The notes beneath the pieces are model-generated. The model worked only from the letters and a program-made list of their open reading frames with translations, did no database searches and was not told the DNA's origin. Position numbers and translations under genes: made by a program. A DNA stretch of 11,400 nt from Treponema sp. (GTDB lineage: Bacteria; Spirochaetota; Spirochaetia; Treponematales; Breznakiellaceae): contig JAITHQ010000136.1 in NCBI GenBank assembly GCA_031279925.1, positions 1-11,400 of the forward strand, read 5' to 3'. This document shows, in pieces, positions 1 through 6,386 of the stretch; within the stretch, counting starts at the first letter, position 1; every line of letters begins with the position of its first letter.

Positions 1-132
1 GGCTACCGACACCGACGTTACCGGGGTGTCTTCGGTATCATCTCCATCGTTACCGCCATTGGGGTCCGGGCAGGCCATCAACAGCACGGCAATCGTAAGG
101 ATTGCGGCGCTTGCTCCAAAAAATCTTTTCAT
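1..132 (-). CDS. Lipoprotein, N-terminal part only (cut by window edge)
   Basis: The first 44 codons of a gene that runs off the left edge. The protein starts MKRFFGASAA, followed by a hydrophobic stretch and a good lipobox (LMAC, Cys21), so it should be a signal-peptidase II lipoprotein exported across the inner membrane. After the Cys comes a short Gly/Asn/Asp/Glu-rich linker and then PVTSVSVA, which resembles the first strand of a bacterial Ig-like (BIG_2) domain; that domain call is only suggestive. The ATG at 132-130 is preceded on the minus strand by AAGGAGAG at good spacing. It lies 47 bases downstream of the 463-residue lipoprotein gene on the same strand with no clear terminator between them, so it is probably the third gene of the lipoprotein run. 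Its function cannot be told from what is visible. Confidence 0.8.
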   Translation of the reverse strand, partial: MKRFFGASAAILTIAVLLMACPDPNGGNDGDDTEDTPVTSVSVA

Positions 133-158
133 ACTTCTCTCCTTGCAAATTTTATTTC

Positions 159-173
159 TCCGGCCACGCCGGA
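159..173 (-). other. Intercistronic hairpin after the 463-residue lipoprotein gene
   Basis: A perfect inverted repeat, TCCGGC-CAC-GCCGGA, with a 6-bp GC-rich stem and 3-base loop. It begins 6 bases past the TAG stop of the upstream gene, and two more A-T pairs can form outside a single mismatch. On the minus strand it is followed by GAAATAAAATTT rather than a run of U, so it does not look like a strong intrinsic terminator. It more likely slows 3' exonucleases or partly attenuates transcription between two lipoprotein genes. The structure is visible in the sequence; the role is inferred. Confidence 0.45.
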
Positions 174-179
174 TAATTC

Positions 180-1571
180 CTAATTGGTAACGGTGAGTTC
201 CAGGCTCCAGTCGGCCAGGGTCTCAAGCGGGCTTAAAATGTCAAGCGATGGATCGCGGGAATTCATCAGTATCAAAGCCGTGCCCGCCCCGGGCGGGTTA
301 AACCTTACGCGGTTACTGCCCGCTGCCGTAACGATCATGCTGTTAAGGCCGCCTGCGGGCGCTGTTCCGCTCCAGCTAATTACGTTCCATTCAACATGGG
401 TATTGTCCGCCCAGACCGGCTCAAAAACCGGAACCAGCTGCAGGGCGGCTAAATTACCCATAACGGTATTATAAACGCCGGTATTGGGGCGGGTGGAATG
501 AACAGCGGGGATGTCTACCGTGCTGTTTCCGGCGGGGCTTATTCCTATCTTTACGCCGTCAACCGGCACATAGGCGGGGTGGGTCTGGGGCATGGCATAC
601 CTTGGGGGGTTGGCGGGATTATCCGGCGACTGGGGGTTATTTTCGGGATCGTCCTCCGGCCCCAGCCAAATGCTGAATTGGGAAAATTCAACGGATGTTC
701 CCAGCAGGGCAATACCGGCGTATACTTTTTCTCCATAGCGGATGCCTTCAAACAAATCGCTGTCCGTAATGGCTACGGTAGACGGGCTTGCGGTATTGTA
801 CAAAGCGCCGGTTTTGCTGTTCAGCACGGTCAGCATTATGCCGTCCGCACTCCGCTTTGCTTCCAGAATAAGTTCGGTTTTCCAACTGCTGATACGGGTG
901 TTCATCCAATCCGGGTTTCCCGATGTCATATTGGAACCGGTTCCCCATGCGTTGTTTTTGGTATAAAAATAGGGCCGTACCGCAGCGCTGGCGGGGAAAT
1001 TATCGGCGGTGTCGTTGGTGCGGAATATCATGCCGCCGCCGCGGGTAAGCTGGCCGAATTTCACATAGGGCTTTCCATCGTAATCAACCGCCTCTTCCGC
1101 ATTGTACATGCCAAAATGGTAGCCCTTGCTGGTACTGCTGCCGGCGTTGGCGGTTATCCTGATCCGCGCCCGCATTTTAAAATCGGCCTCGATGGGGTCT
1201 TTAAAATAAAGAAAGAGTACGTCGGTAAAACCGCCGGAATCCAGTTTGGATGTTCCCATTACCGGTCCCTGGACTATATATTTGCCTGCCCGCTGCGGAT
1301 CCCCGTCATCGGCGGCGTATCTGCCCAGGGTTCCGCTGCCGGGAACCGGCGGGTCAAGATCGTCAACGTCTCCGGGCATGTGGTATATTGCCAGAAAATC
1401 GTCCAAAATTAATTCGTTACCGTTTGCGTCTACCCGCTGATCGCCGCCTGCGGGCGGCGGAACAAAGAGATCGTTGGGCTTGTATTTGCCGTTGTCCAAG
1501 AGCGGGCTTTCACCGCATGAGCCTATTATCAATATAAGCAGCGCCGCAAAAGCGTATGGTATCCGTTTCAT
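180..1571 (-). CDS. Surface lipoprotein with concanavalin-like and Ig-like domains
   Basis: A 463-residue predicted lipoprotein of unknown function. Residues 1-19 are a signal peptide ending in the lipobox IGSC (Cys19). Residues about 105-303 look like a beta-rich concanavalin/jelly-roll domain, with alternating hydrophobic strands, a W-x-T-E-L-I-L-E strand near 230-237 and a terminal strand VEFSQFSIWLG. A Pro/Asn/Asp-rich linker covers about 304-332, and residues 335-463 form a second beta-rich module resembling a bacterial Ig-like domain. No catalytic motif was recognised. The concanavalin-like part has the same general strand pattern as the N-terminal module of the pectate lyase encoded just upstream, suggesting both bind the same polysaccharide. 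The ATG at 1571 has AGGAGG upstream at ideal spacing. It is the second gene of a minus-strand run: 56 bases separate it from the lyase stop, filled by a strong hairpin. A pectin-binding surface protein is a reasonable guess; a new lyase or hydrolase is not excluded. Confidence 0.8.
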   Translation of the reverse strand: MKRIPYAFAALLILIIGSCGESPLLDNGKYKPNDLFVPPPAGGDQRVDANGNELILDDFLAIYHMPGDVDDLDPPVPGSGTLGRYAADDGDPQRAGKYIVQGPVMGTSKLDSGGFTDVLFLYFKDPIEADFKMRARIRITANAGSSTSKGYHFGMYNAEEAVDYDGKPYVKFGQLTRGGGMIFRTNDTADNFPASAAVRPYFYTKNNAWGTGSNMTSGNPDWMNTRISSWKTELILEAKRSADGIMLTVLNSKTGALYNTASPSTVAITDSDLFEGIRYGEKVYAGIALLGTSVEFSQFSIWLGPEDDPENNPQSPDNPANPPRYAMPQTHPAYVPVDGVKIGISPAGNSTVDIPAVHSTRPNTGVYNTVMGNLAALQLVPVFEPVWADNTHVEWNVISWSGTAPAGGLNSMIVTAAGSNRVRFNPPGAGTALILMNSRDPSLDILSPLETLADWSLELTVTN

Positions 1572-1592
1572 TGTATCCTCCTGTTAATTTGT

Positions 1593-1627
1593 GTCTGTCC
1601 ATAAAGCCGGTTACTTTATAGACAGAC
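1593..1627 (-). other. Strong intercistronic RNA hairpin after the pectate lyase gene
   Basis: The inverted repeat has arms at 1593-1606 and 1614-1627 and a 7-base loop. On the minus strand it reads GTCTGTC-T-ATAAAG, loop, CTTTAT-G-GACAGAC. This gives 14 consecutive pairs, one of them a U-G wobble. On the plus strand that same position is a C-A mismatch, so the structure fits the minus-strand transcript best. It starts directly after the TAG stop of the lyase gene and has no U-run behind it, being followed by ACAAATTAAC and then the next gene's ribosome binding site. It probably acts as an mRNA 3'-end stabiliser or processing site that lets the lyase be expressed at a different level from the downstream lipoprotein. 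Confidence 0.65.
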
Positions 1628-4540
1628 CTAATTATCCCAAAGTCCTCTTGCGCCCGGCACGGCGCCAATAATGTTTTTAAGCTGTGCAAATTTGTTCAGT
1701 ATGTATTTGCCGCTTGTTTGATCAACCGTTAAAAATGCCCCGGCAATGCTGCCGGTATAGGTATTGCACCAGGGCGCTATACCGTTTCCGGTAAAGGGCG
1801 GCGCGGCGTTTTCTACGTTTATAAGGCTGCCCGCCGCATCTATCACCTTAAGAATCCGGCCCGATGTGTTATAGGTGCCGCCGTTAACCGGGTCCCACTT
1901 GTAACCGCTGGCCGGGGACCGCAGCTGCACACGTTCCGAAGAGCGAGGCTCGTTGCCGTCTTCGGTGTAAAGGGAAACGATCTGGGTTACTACCGCATCA
2001 AGCCCTTCATAGCCTGCGGAACCGGCGCCGTAGATTGCGTAATTGCCCGGACGGGTTGTCATGTTTTCTTCAACAGTACGCCCGTTGTTAAAAGAGGTGC
2101 AGTGCGTTAAAAGAATTGCCGGATCAGAATTGCTGGTAAAACCGTCGGCGTCGTTGTTAAACGAAAGGCAGTCAATGGCATGATGCAGCACAGAAAGCCC
2201 TTCGCCGCCCATCTTAAAGCCGTTGCCGCCTGAACGGGTTGAAGTTTCCGCCTCGTAGTGAACAAGGATGCCATCGTCATTAATAACATCGCCGGTTTGC
2301 AGAAAGCGCCCGTTGGAATAGGCAATGCAGTGATCCAACAGTACGGCCCCAATGTTGCCGGTTTCTTTTTTGCTGAACAGATCCCAGCCGTCATCGGCGT
2401 TGTGGTGGGCGATGCACCAGTAGAACACATTGCCCTCTCCCGATGTAAGTTTGCTGGCAAAACCGTCGGCGTCTTCGCGCGAGGCGTCCATGTTGGCAAA
2501 GGATTCGCAGTATTCCACCCGGTTGTCACGGGGCCACATGTTTTTGGGGTCGGCGCTGCTGCCGGCGATCTGAATTCCGGTATCCCCGTTAAAATAGGTC
2601 TTAAGCCAGCTTATTTTGTTGTTGCTTCCGGCTATGTTAATACCTTTTATTTTGTTAGGGGTATTGATAATATGAAAACCTTCCAGTTCCCAATAACTGC
2701 CGTTCATGTCTATGCCTTTGGCATAATAATTTTTCTTAAAATCGATAACCACCTTGTCGCGTTCTTCGGCTGCCAGCCGCTTTGGCTTGTCCCTTGTGCC
2801 ATCGTTGTAACGGGGAATCGTGATCCGCAGCGGGGTGTAGACTCCGTTCTTCATTTTGATCGTCTGCCCCGGCTGGACGTAGGCAATTGCCGTGTCGATG
2901 TCCAGGGGGCTGTCGTAAGTCCCCTCGTTAAAGGGGCGGCCATTTGCCCCCACCCAGATGGTATCGCCGTTAAACATTTTGCGGTTTACCAAAAAAGTTT
3001 TATTAATAGCCGCGTAATTGCTTATCTCGTAAACAGGCCGCCCGGAGGGGTTGTAGTATTTATTCCATTCGTCCTGGGTTTTGGCCGGGGTAAACACCAC
3101 CTTGAACACATTGTCGCCTGAAACAAGATCGGTAACCGGCACTTCAAAGAGCGAGAAAGGAACGGCGCTGGCGTTGGTTTTTTCGTATGTCCAGACCCCT
3201 TTGCGGGACTGGAGGATATTGCCGTTCAGACTGACCGAAATAATCCCCTCCACATTGGAACGGCCATACAGGGTATAGCCGGCGGTAGACGCTGTTTGAG
3301 GGGCAACGATTTCAAAAGTGGGGGCAAAGGATGCGGGATCCGGCTCAATCTGGGGGGCGCTGTCTTCTATGCTTACTTCCGCGTAGGAAATGTTCGTTAC
3401 CGTTACCATAGCATCGCGGCAGGCGAAAAAACCCACGTAGTATTTATCGGGTTTGATCAGTTTTACGGACGGATCGTCAACATGCAGGGGCGATACGGCC
3501 ACCAAATCCGGCTCCGCCAGTTCGTATTCGAAGGTTTCGCCTATTATTACATCATCACGGAGTTTGTTAGGCGTTATACCCTTGTTTACCTTGCCCGCAT
3601 TGGGGCCGCCGCTGTAGGGCAGCGGGGACATGCGGCCAATAAAGCCGTTGTTGGTTTTTTCCAGATACAAATGCCACCTGGTTCCGGTGCCTGATACCGG
3701 CGGATACTCGGTGTTTTTAAGCCCGCCGCCCGGAAAGGCCAGCCTGCCGCCTCCCAGATCGAGCATTTCACCGGCTGGAAAATCCGTCCGCTCGGAGGTA
3801 TTGGCCCATTTGGAATAATCGGGCAGCTCCCTGGGCATAAATGCAAATTTAGCCTTGGAAGCATCGGCAACGGTGTCGGGATTGTCATAGGCATCGCCAA
3901 CCGGATCGGTCACGCCGGATCGCCAGTACATTCTGACGCCGCGTTTTACCCCGCCAATCATCACCATATTTCCCGATCCGCCGGGCCCGTCGGGCCTACC
4001 CGCGCCGGTATAATACCCGCCGCCGGTGGCATAACGGATTTCTTCCATTGAAAAACCGGGATACTGCGGCACATAGTCGCGGGCCATAAGGCCAAAGGCT
4101 TCTTGCCCGTTCAGATCGGTCTTGCCATTGGAAAAGCCGAAGGTGTGGACTTCAAAATCGGCGCTTAACCGGAAATTTTTGCCGCGGTCAACTTCAGTAT
4201 AAAAATAGGTTATTCCGTCTTCGCTGCCGGCGATTTTTCCGGCATTATTGGAAGTATTCACCGCCTTTAACAGAATGGAACCGTCGCCGTTCACCGTAAC
4301 GCCCATTCCCTGGCTGGTGTTTTGTACAAGATCGCCGGCGGCGCGGGAACTGGTTCCGAAAGACAGCCTGAACAGGTTGCCCCCTTCGGCGGAATCAAAA
4401 AGTTCTACCGGATTAAAGCCGTCTGGATTGTTTTCTTTGTATACAGGATCGCCTCCCCCGGTAAATATTTGACACGTACCGGTCAGCAGAACCATACATA
4501 TTAAAAATGATACTTTGTAAACAATTCGATACATTTGCAT
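1628..4540 (-). CDS. Pectate lyase, polysaccharide lyase family 9, multidomain lipoprotein
   Basis: A 970-residue predicted cell-surface enzyme that would cleave polygalacturonate by Ca-dependent beta-elimination. The signal peptide has a relaxed lipobox (LTGTC, Cys23). Residues about 55-392 are a concanavalin-like beta module of the type placed before some pectate lyases. Residues about 405-480 are an Ig-like module, and about 522-870 a right-handed beta-helix typical of PL9. The PL9 signature is clear: DADGFASK, CIAHHNADDGWDLF and NGFKMGG. By alignment to Dickeya Pel9A (Ca ligands Asp209, 233, 234, 237; base Lys273, from memory), the equivalents are Asp692, Asp716, Asp717, Asp720 and Lys776. 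The 24-residue spacing from the first to the second Asp is identical. All key residues are present, so the enzyme should be active. The ATG at 4540 follows GGAGGAG; a second ATG lies two codons downstream and cannot be excluded. It heads the minus-strand lipoprotein run and is divergent from the barrel, GH28 and regulator genes. Confidence 0.93.
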   Translation of the reverse strand: MQMYRIVYKVSFLICMVLLTGTCQIFTGGGDPVYKENNPDGFNPVELFDSAEGGNLFRLSFGTSSRAAGDLVQNTSQGMGVTVNGDGSILLKAVNTSNNAGKIAGSEDGITYFYTEVDRGKNFRLSADFEVHTFGFSNGKTDLNGQEAFGLMARDYVPQYPGFSMEEIRYATGGGYYTGAGRPDGPGGSGNMVMIGGVKRGVRMYWRSGVTDPVGDAYDNPDTVADASKAKFAFMPRELPDYSKWANTSERTDFPAGEMLDLGGGRLAFPGGGLKNTEYPPVSGTGTRWHLYLEKTNNGFIGRMSPLPYSGGPNAGKVNKGITPNKLRDDVIIGETFEYELAEPDLVAVSPLHVDDPSVKLIKPDKYYVGFFACRDAMVTVTNISYAEVSIEDSAPQIEPDPASFAPTFEIVAPQTASTAGYTLYGRSNVEGIISVSLNGNILQSRKGVWTYEKTNASAVPFSLFEVPVTDLVSGDNVFKVVFTPAKTQDEWNKYYNPSGRPVYEISNYAAINKTFLVNRKMFNGDTIWVGANGRPFNEGTYDSPLDIDTAIAYVQPGQTIKMKNGVYTPLRITIPRYNDGTRDKPKRLAAEERDKVVIDFKKNYYAKGIDMNGSYWELEGFHIINTPNKIKGINIAGSNNKISWLKTYFNGDTGIQIAGSSADPKNMWPRDNRVEYCESFANMDASREDADGFASKLTSGEGNVFYWCIAHHNADDGWDLFSKKETGNIGAVLLDHCIAYSNGRFLQTGDVINDDGILVHYEAETSTRSGGNGFKMGGEGLSVLHHAIDCLSFNNDADGFTSNSDPAILLTHCTSFNNGRTVEENMTTRPGNYAIYGAGSAGYEGLDAVVTQIVSLYTEDGNEPRSSERVQLRSPASGYKWDPVNGGTYNTSGRILKVIDAAGSLINVENAAPPFTGNGIAPWCNTYTGSIAGAFLTVDQTSGKYILNKFAQLKNIIGAVPGARGLWDN

Positions 4541-4578
4541 AAACTCCTCCGCAGGATACCTATCTCCATTTGGCTTTA

Positions 4579-4612
4579 GAGCCCGTTCAAATTCCAGATT
4601 TTGAACAGGCTC
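4579..4612. repeat. Palindromic repeat, copy A, upstream of the lyase gene
   Basis: Arms at 4579-4591 (GAGCCCGTTCAAA) and 4600-4612 (TTTGAACAGGCTC) pair at 12 of 13 positions around an 8-base loop. The single odd pair is C-A on the plus strand and would be U-G or G-U-like on the minus strand, so it can fold in the leader of the lyase transcript. It sits about 40 bases upstream of the lyase start. A diverged relative lies 100 bases away at 4679-4713. It could be an operator, a leader hairpin or a copy of a dispersed palindromic repeat. Confidence 0.6.
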
Positions 4613-4678
4613 TTAGGAGAGAACCGCAGTTTTTGCAGTAAAGGATATACGCCAAAGCGGTTTTCTCCAGAGGGCAAG

Positions 4679-4713
4679 CAGCCTTTTCAAAACGGAAATT
4701 TTGAAACTGACTC
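4679..4713. repeat. Palindromic repeat, copy B, diverged from copy A
   Basis: The core TTTCAAAA (4685-4692) and TTTTGAAA (4699-4706) form a perfect 8-bp inverted repeat with loop CGGAAA. The flanks CAGCC on the left and CTC on the right match the outer part of copy A at 4579-4612, and the shared block ATTTTGAA is identical in both. The outer stem has decayed here. Two related palindromes one hundred bases apart in a divergent promoter region suggest either paired regulator sites or two insertions of the same small repeat. Confidence 0.45.
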
Positions 4714-4779
4714 ACTTAACTATGATCATCCCTTCGGGGAAAAAAATAACGGCAAGTTTTTTAACTTTTCCGACCTTTT

Positions 4780-4807
4780 TTGCAAAAAGACAGCATTGTC
4801 CAATAAT
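4780..4807 (+). promoter_or_regulatory. Candidate promoter for the barrel/GH28 operon
   Basis: A TTGCAA hexamer (4780-4785) and AATAAT hexamer (4802-4807) lie 16 bases apart. They match the sigma-70 consensus at 4 of 6 and 5 of 6 positions. Transcription would start near 4814, giving a leader of about 136 bases that includes the inverted repeat at 4858-4877. The surroundings are A/T-rich, so a chance match is quite possible. Confidence 0.35.
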
Positions 4808-4857
4808 TAAACAGAATTTTTCTTTCCGGGCGGAATTATTATTAGGAAAGCAATGAT

Positions 4858-4877
4858 TAAATCCAATCGAGGATTTA
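4858..4877 (+). promoter_or_regulatory. Perfect inverted repeat, possible operator
   Basis: TAAATCC-AATCGA-GGATTTA is a perfect 7-bp inverted repeat with a 6-base spacer, 72 bases before the barrel start codon. Its size and symmetry would fit a dimeric regulator site or a small leader hairpin. No second copy was noticed in front of the other genes of the window, so assignment to any particular regulator is open. Confidence 0.35.
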
Positions 4878-4949
4878 GCCATTGCCCTGGAGCTACTCAT
4901 ACGGAGCGAGCCGGAATTTATGCCAATTTACTGGCAGGGGGAAAATACA

Positions 4950-6383
4950 ATGTTAAAACGAACAATGGTTATTGGCTTGTTGCTGATTGCGGCGCTGGCG
5001 TTTGCCCAGGAAGAGACCGGGTTTACGGTTACCGGGGATCTGCTTACCATAGCCGCCTTTGGCAATGCGGACGAAAAAGAGCAGTCAATCGGAAGCGGAA
5101 CGCTCCCCGGCGTGTATGACATGCAGCGGAATGGGTATTATACCAGCGCCGCCCTTTACTTTTTATACCGGCCTGTTGAATTTATTGAAGGCTACGCAAA
5201 ATTGCTGTCAACCTACCGGCCCGGCTCGCTCTATATGCCCCTTCAGCTTGAATACTACGGCCAATCGGATTTTGCCCTGGCAGTGGATGCGGTATACGGA
5301 AAAGTCAGCGCTTTCCGGGCGCTTGGTTTGGACCTGCCGGTCAATCTTACCCTAAAGGCGGGTAAGTACAAAACCGAAGCGTCCTATTTTAACAAAGTTT
5401 CCCGCTTCGAAACTGAATCGGTGCTGTACATGCTTAAAACAGCCAATACCTACAACTACGAGGCGGAAATAATCTGGAGCAGCGAGCTTAACGGTTCCCC
5501 CATTAAGGTTTCCGGGGCCTTTACCACCAATTATAAATTTGACGAGGCGACTGCGCGGCTGTACGACCTTGACGGCAGCGTCTCCGATCACGGCACTGAA
5601 GTGTTAAGCGAATATGCCGCCCAGATTCACAGTTCCCTAAAACTCCACGAAATGGCTCTGGGGCCAGGAAAGCTCCAGGGAGAGGGTTTGTTTGCCTCCA
5701 ACGGGGCGGGCATTTATTCAGGCGTTTCCGCGGGGGCGGGCTTCCGTTATACGCTGCCAATACCCGATGCTGTTGAAATTCCTGTCGGCCTTGGTTTTGC
5801 CTTTTACGAAAAGAATATTGACGCTTTAAGCGGCAGCGCCCAGGCGGCCACAGCGTCATCCGCCTGGACTACCGCCGATATGCGGAATACCATTGCGTTT
5901 GGCCTTGGGGCCGGGTTGCGCTACAATGCGGCTCCTGTTGCCGTAGATGCGAATCTGGGTTTCTCCTATTACTCAATCGAACATATCTACCGCGATCCGC
6001 TGTCGATTATATCCGCCTCGCTTGACGCCCAATGTGTCTTTAATAACCGGTATATTCTGGGCGGGGGCATTATTCTGGGCAGCCTTACCGGCGCTGTCTG
6101 GCAGACTACAGACGGCGTAGTCGAAAGGGCGGTCAGCGGAGGGGCCTATAAACACGAATTTGCCCCGGCGGAAAATCTTGGCTACGAAATATACGCCGGT
6201 ATCAGGCTGTTTAACAACAGCCGTTTTATCATTGGTTTTAATCAAAACAAGGGAATTGCAATGAACCGGACTCTGGAAGCGAAAGATGAGGGCCAGATCA
6301 AATACAAGCAGTTGGGAACGGAAAAGGCAGATGAAAAATACGAGATAAGCGGTCTCTTTATCAAATTTGCCATGTACTGGTAA
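4950..6383 (+). CDS. Outer-membrane beta-barrel protein, candidate oligogalacturonide porin
   Basis: A 477-residue exported protein. The start is placed at ATG 4950 because AGGGGG lies just before it and the product then opens with a classic signal peptide (MLKRTMVIGLLLIAALAFA, cleavage after AFA before QEE). An in-frame ATG at 4920 would add ten polar residues with no ribosome binding site. The mature chain is made of alternating hydrophobic/polar strands with many Tyr, Phe and Gly, such as the YYTSAALYFLYRP and GLGAGLRYN segments. It ends with strand GLFIKFAMYW, whose terminal aromatic residue fits the beta-signal of outer-membrane barrels. I recognise no named family. It lies divergent from a surface pectate lyase and only 3 bases before a cytoplasmic GH28 gene, so passage of oligogalacturonides across the outer membrane is the best guess. 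A periplasm-facing structural or adhesin barrel remains possible. Confidence 0.8.
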   Translation: MLKRTMVIGLLLIAALAFAQEETGFTVTGDLLTIAAFGNADEKEQSIGSGTLPGVYDMQRNGYYTSAALYFLYRPVEFIEGYAKLLSTYRPGSLYMPLQLEYYGQSDFALAVDAVYGKVSAFRALGLDLPVNLTLKAGKYKTEASYFNKVSRFETESVLYMLKTANTYNYEAEIIWSSELNGSPIKVSGAFTTNYKFDEATARLYDLDGSVSDHGTEVLSEYAAQIHSSLKLHEMALGPGKLQGEGLFASNGAGIYSGVSAGAGFRYTLPIPDAVEIPVGLGFAFYEKNIDALSGSAQAATASSAWTTADMRNTIAFGLGAGLRYNAAPVAVDANLGFSYYSIEHIYRDPLSIISASLDAQCVFNNRYILGGGIILGSLTGAVWQTTDGVVERAVSGGAYKHEFAPAENLGYEIYAGIRLFNNSRFIIGFNQNKGIAMNRTLEAKDEGQIKYKQLGTEKADEKYEISGLFIKFAMYW

Positions 6384-6386
6384 GGT

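Larger units (their letters stand above)
4541..4949. promoter_or_regulatory. Divergent intergenic control region
   Basis: About 410 bases separate the divergently read lyase and barrel genes, with no convincing gene inside. It holds several inverted repeats (4579-4612, 4685-4706, 4858-4877), listed separately, and A/T-rich stretches around 4741-4845. Both operons must be started from here, so operators for the pectin regulator are expected in this region. I see one passable plus-strand promoter (4780-4807) and no clear sigma-70-type promoter reading toward the lyase. The only open stretch of note, 4601-4810 on the plus strand, lacks a ribosome binding site and has a low-complexity Lys/Asn/Phe-rich translation, so I do not call it a gene. 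Confidence 0.6.

Noticed and set aside
498..1412. A 304-codon plus-strand open frame opposite the 463-residue lipoprotein gene
   Set aside because: It lies wholly antisense to a gene with a strong ribosome binding site, signal peptide and lipobox. It has no ribosome binding site of its own, and its translation shows no domain; high GC keeps such shadows open.
2258..3121. A 287-codon plus-strand open frame opposite the pectate lyase gene
   Set aside because: It overlaps the conserved PL9 catalytic region on the other strand, so it is a frame shadow.
4579..4612. The hairpin before the lyase gene as an intrinsic terminator
   Set aside because: It has no U tract on either side and stands in the promoter or leader of the lyase gene rather than after a gene.
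4601..4810. A 69-codon plus-strand open frame in the divergent gap
   Set aside because: The start overlaps a hairpin arm, the ribosome binding site is missing, and the product is a low-complexity Lys/Asn/Phe-rich string interrupted by palindromic repeats.
4712..4900. A 62-codon minus-strand open frame in the divergent gap
   Set aside because: It has no ribosome binding site, no recognisable protein features, and an A/T-rich composition unlike the real genes here.
4920..4949. An upstream ATG that would lengthen the barrel protein by ten residues
   Set aside because: It would put polar residues before the signal peptide and has no ribosome binding site, whereas ATG 4950 has AGGGGG at good spacing.
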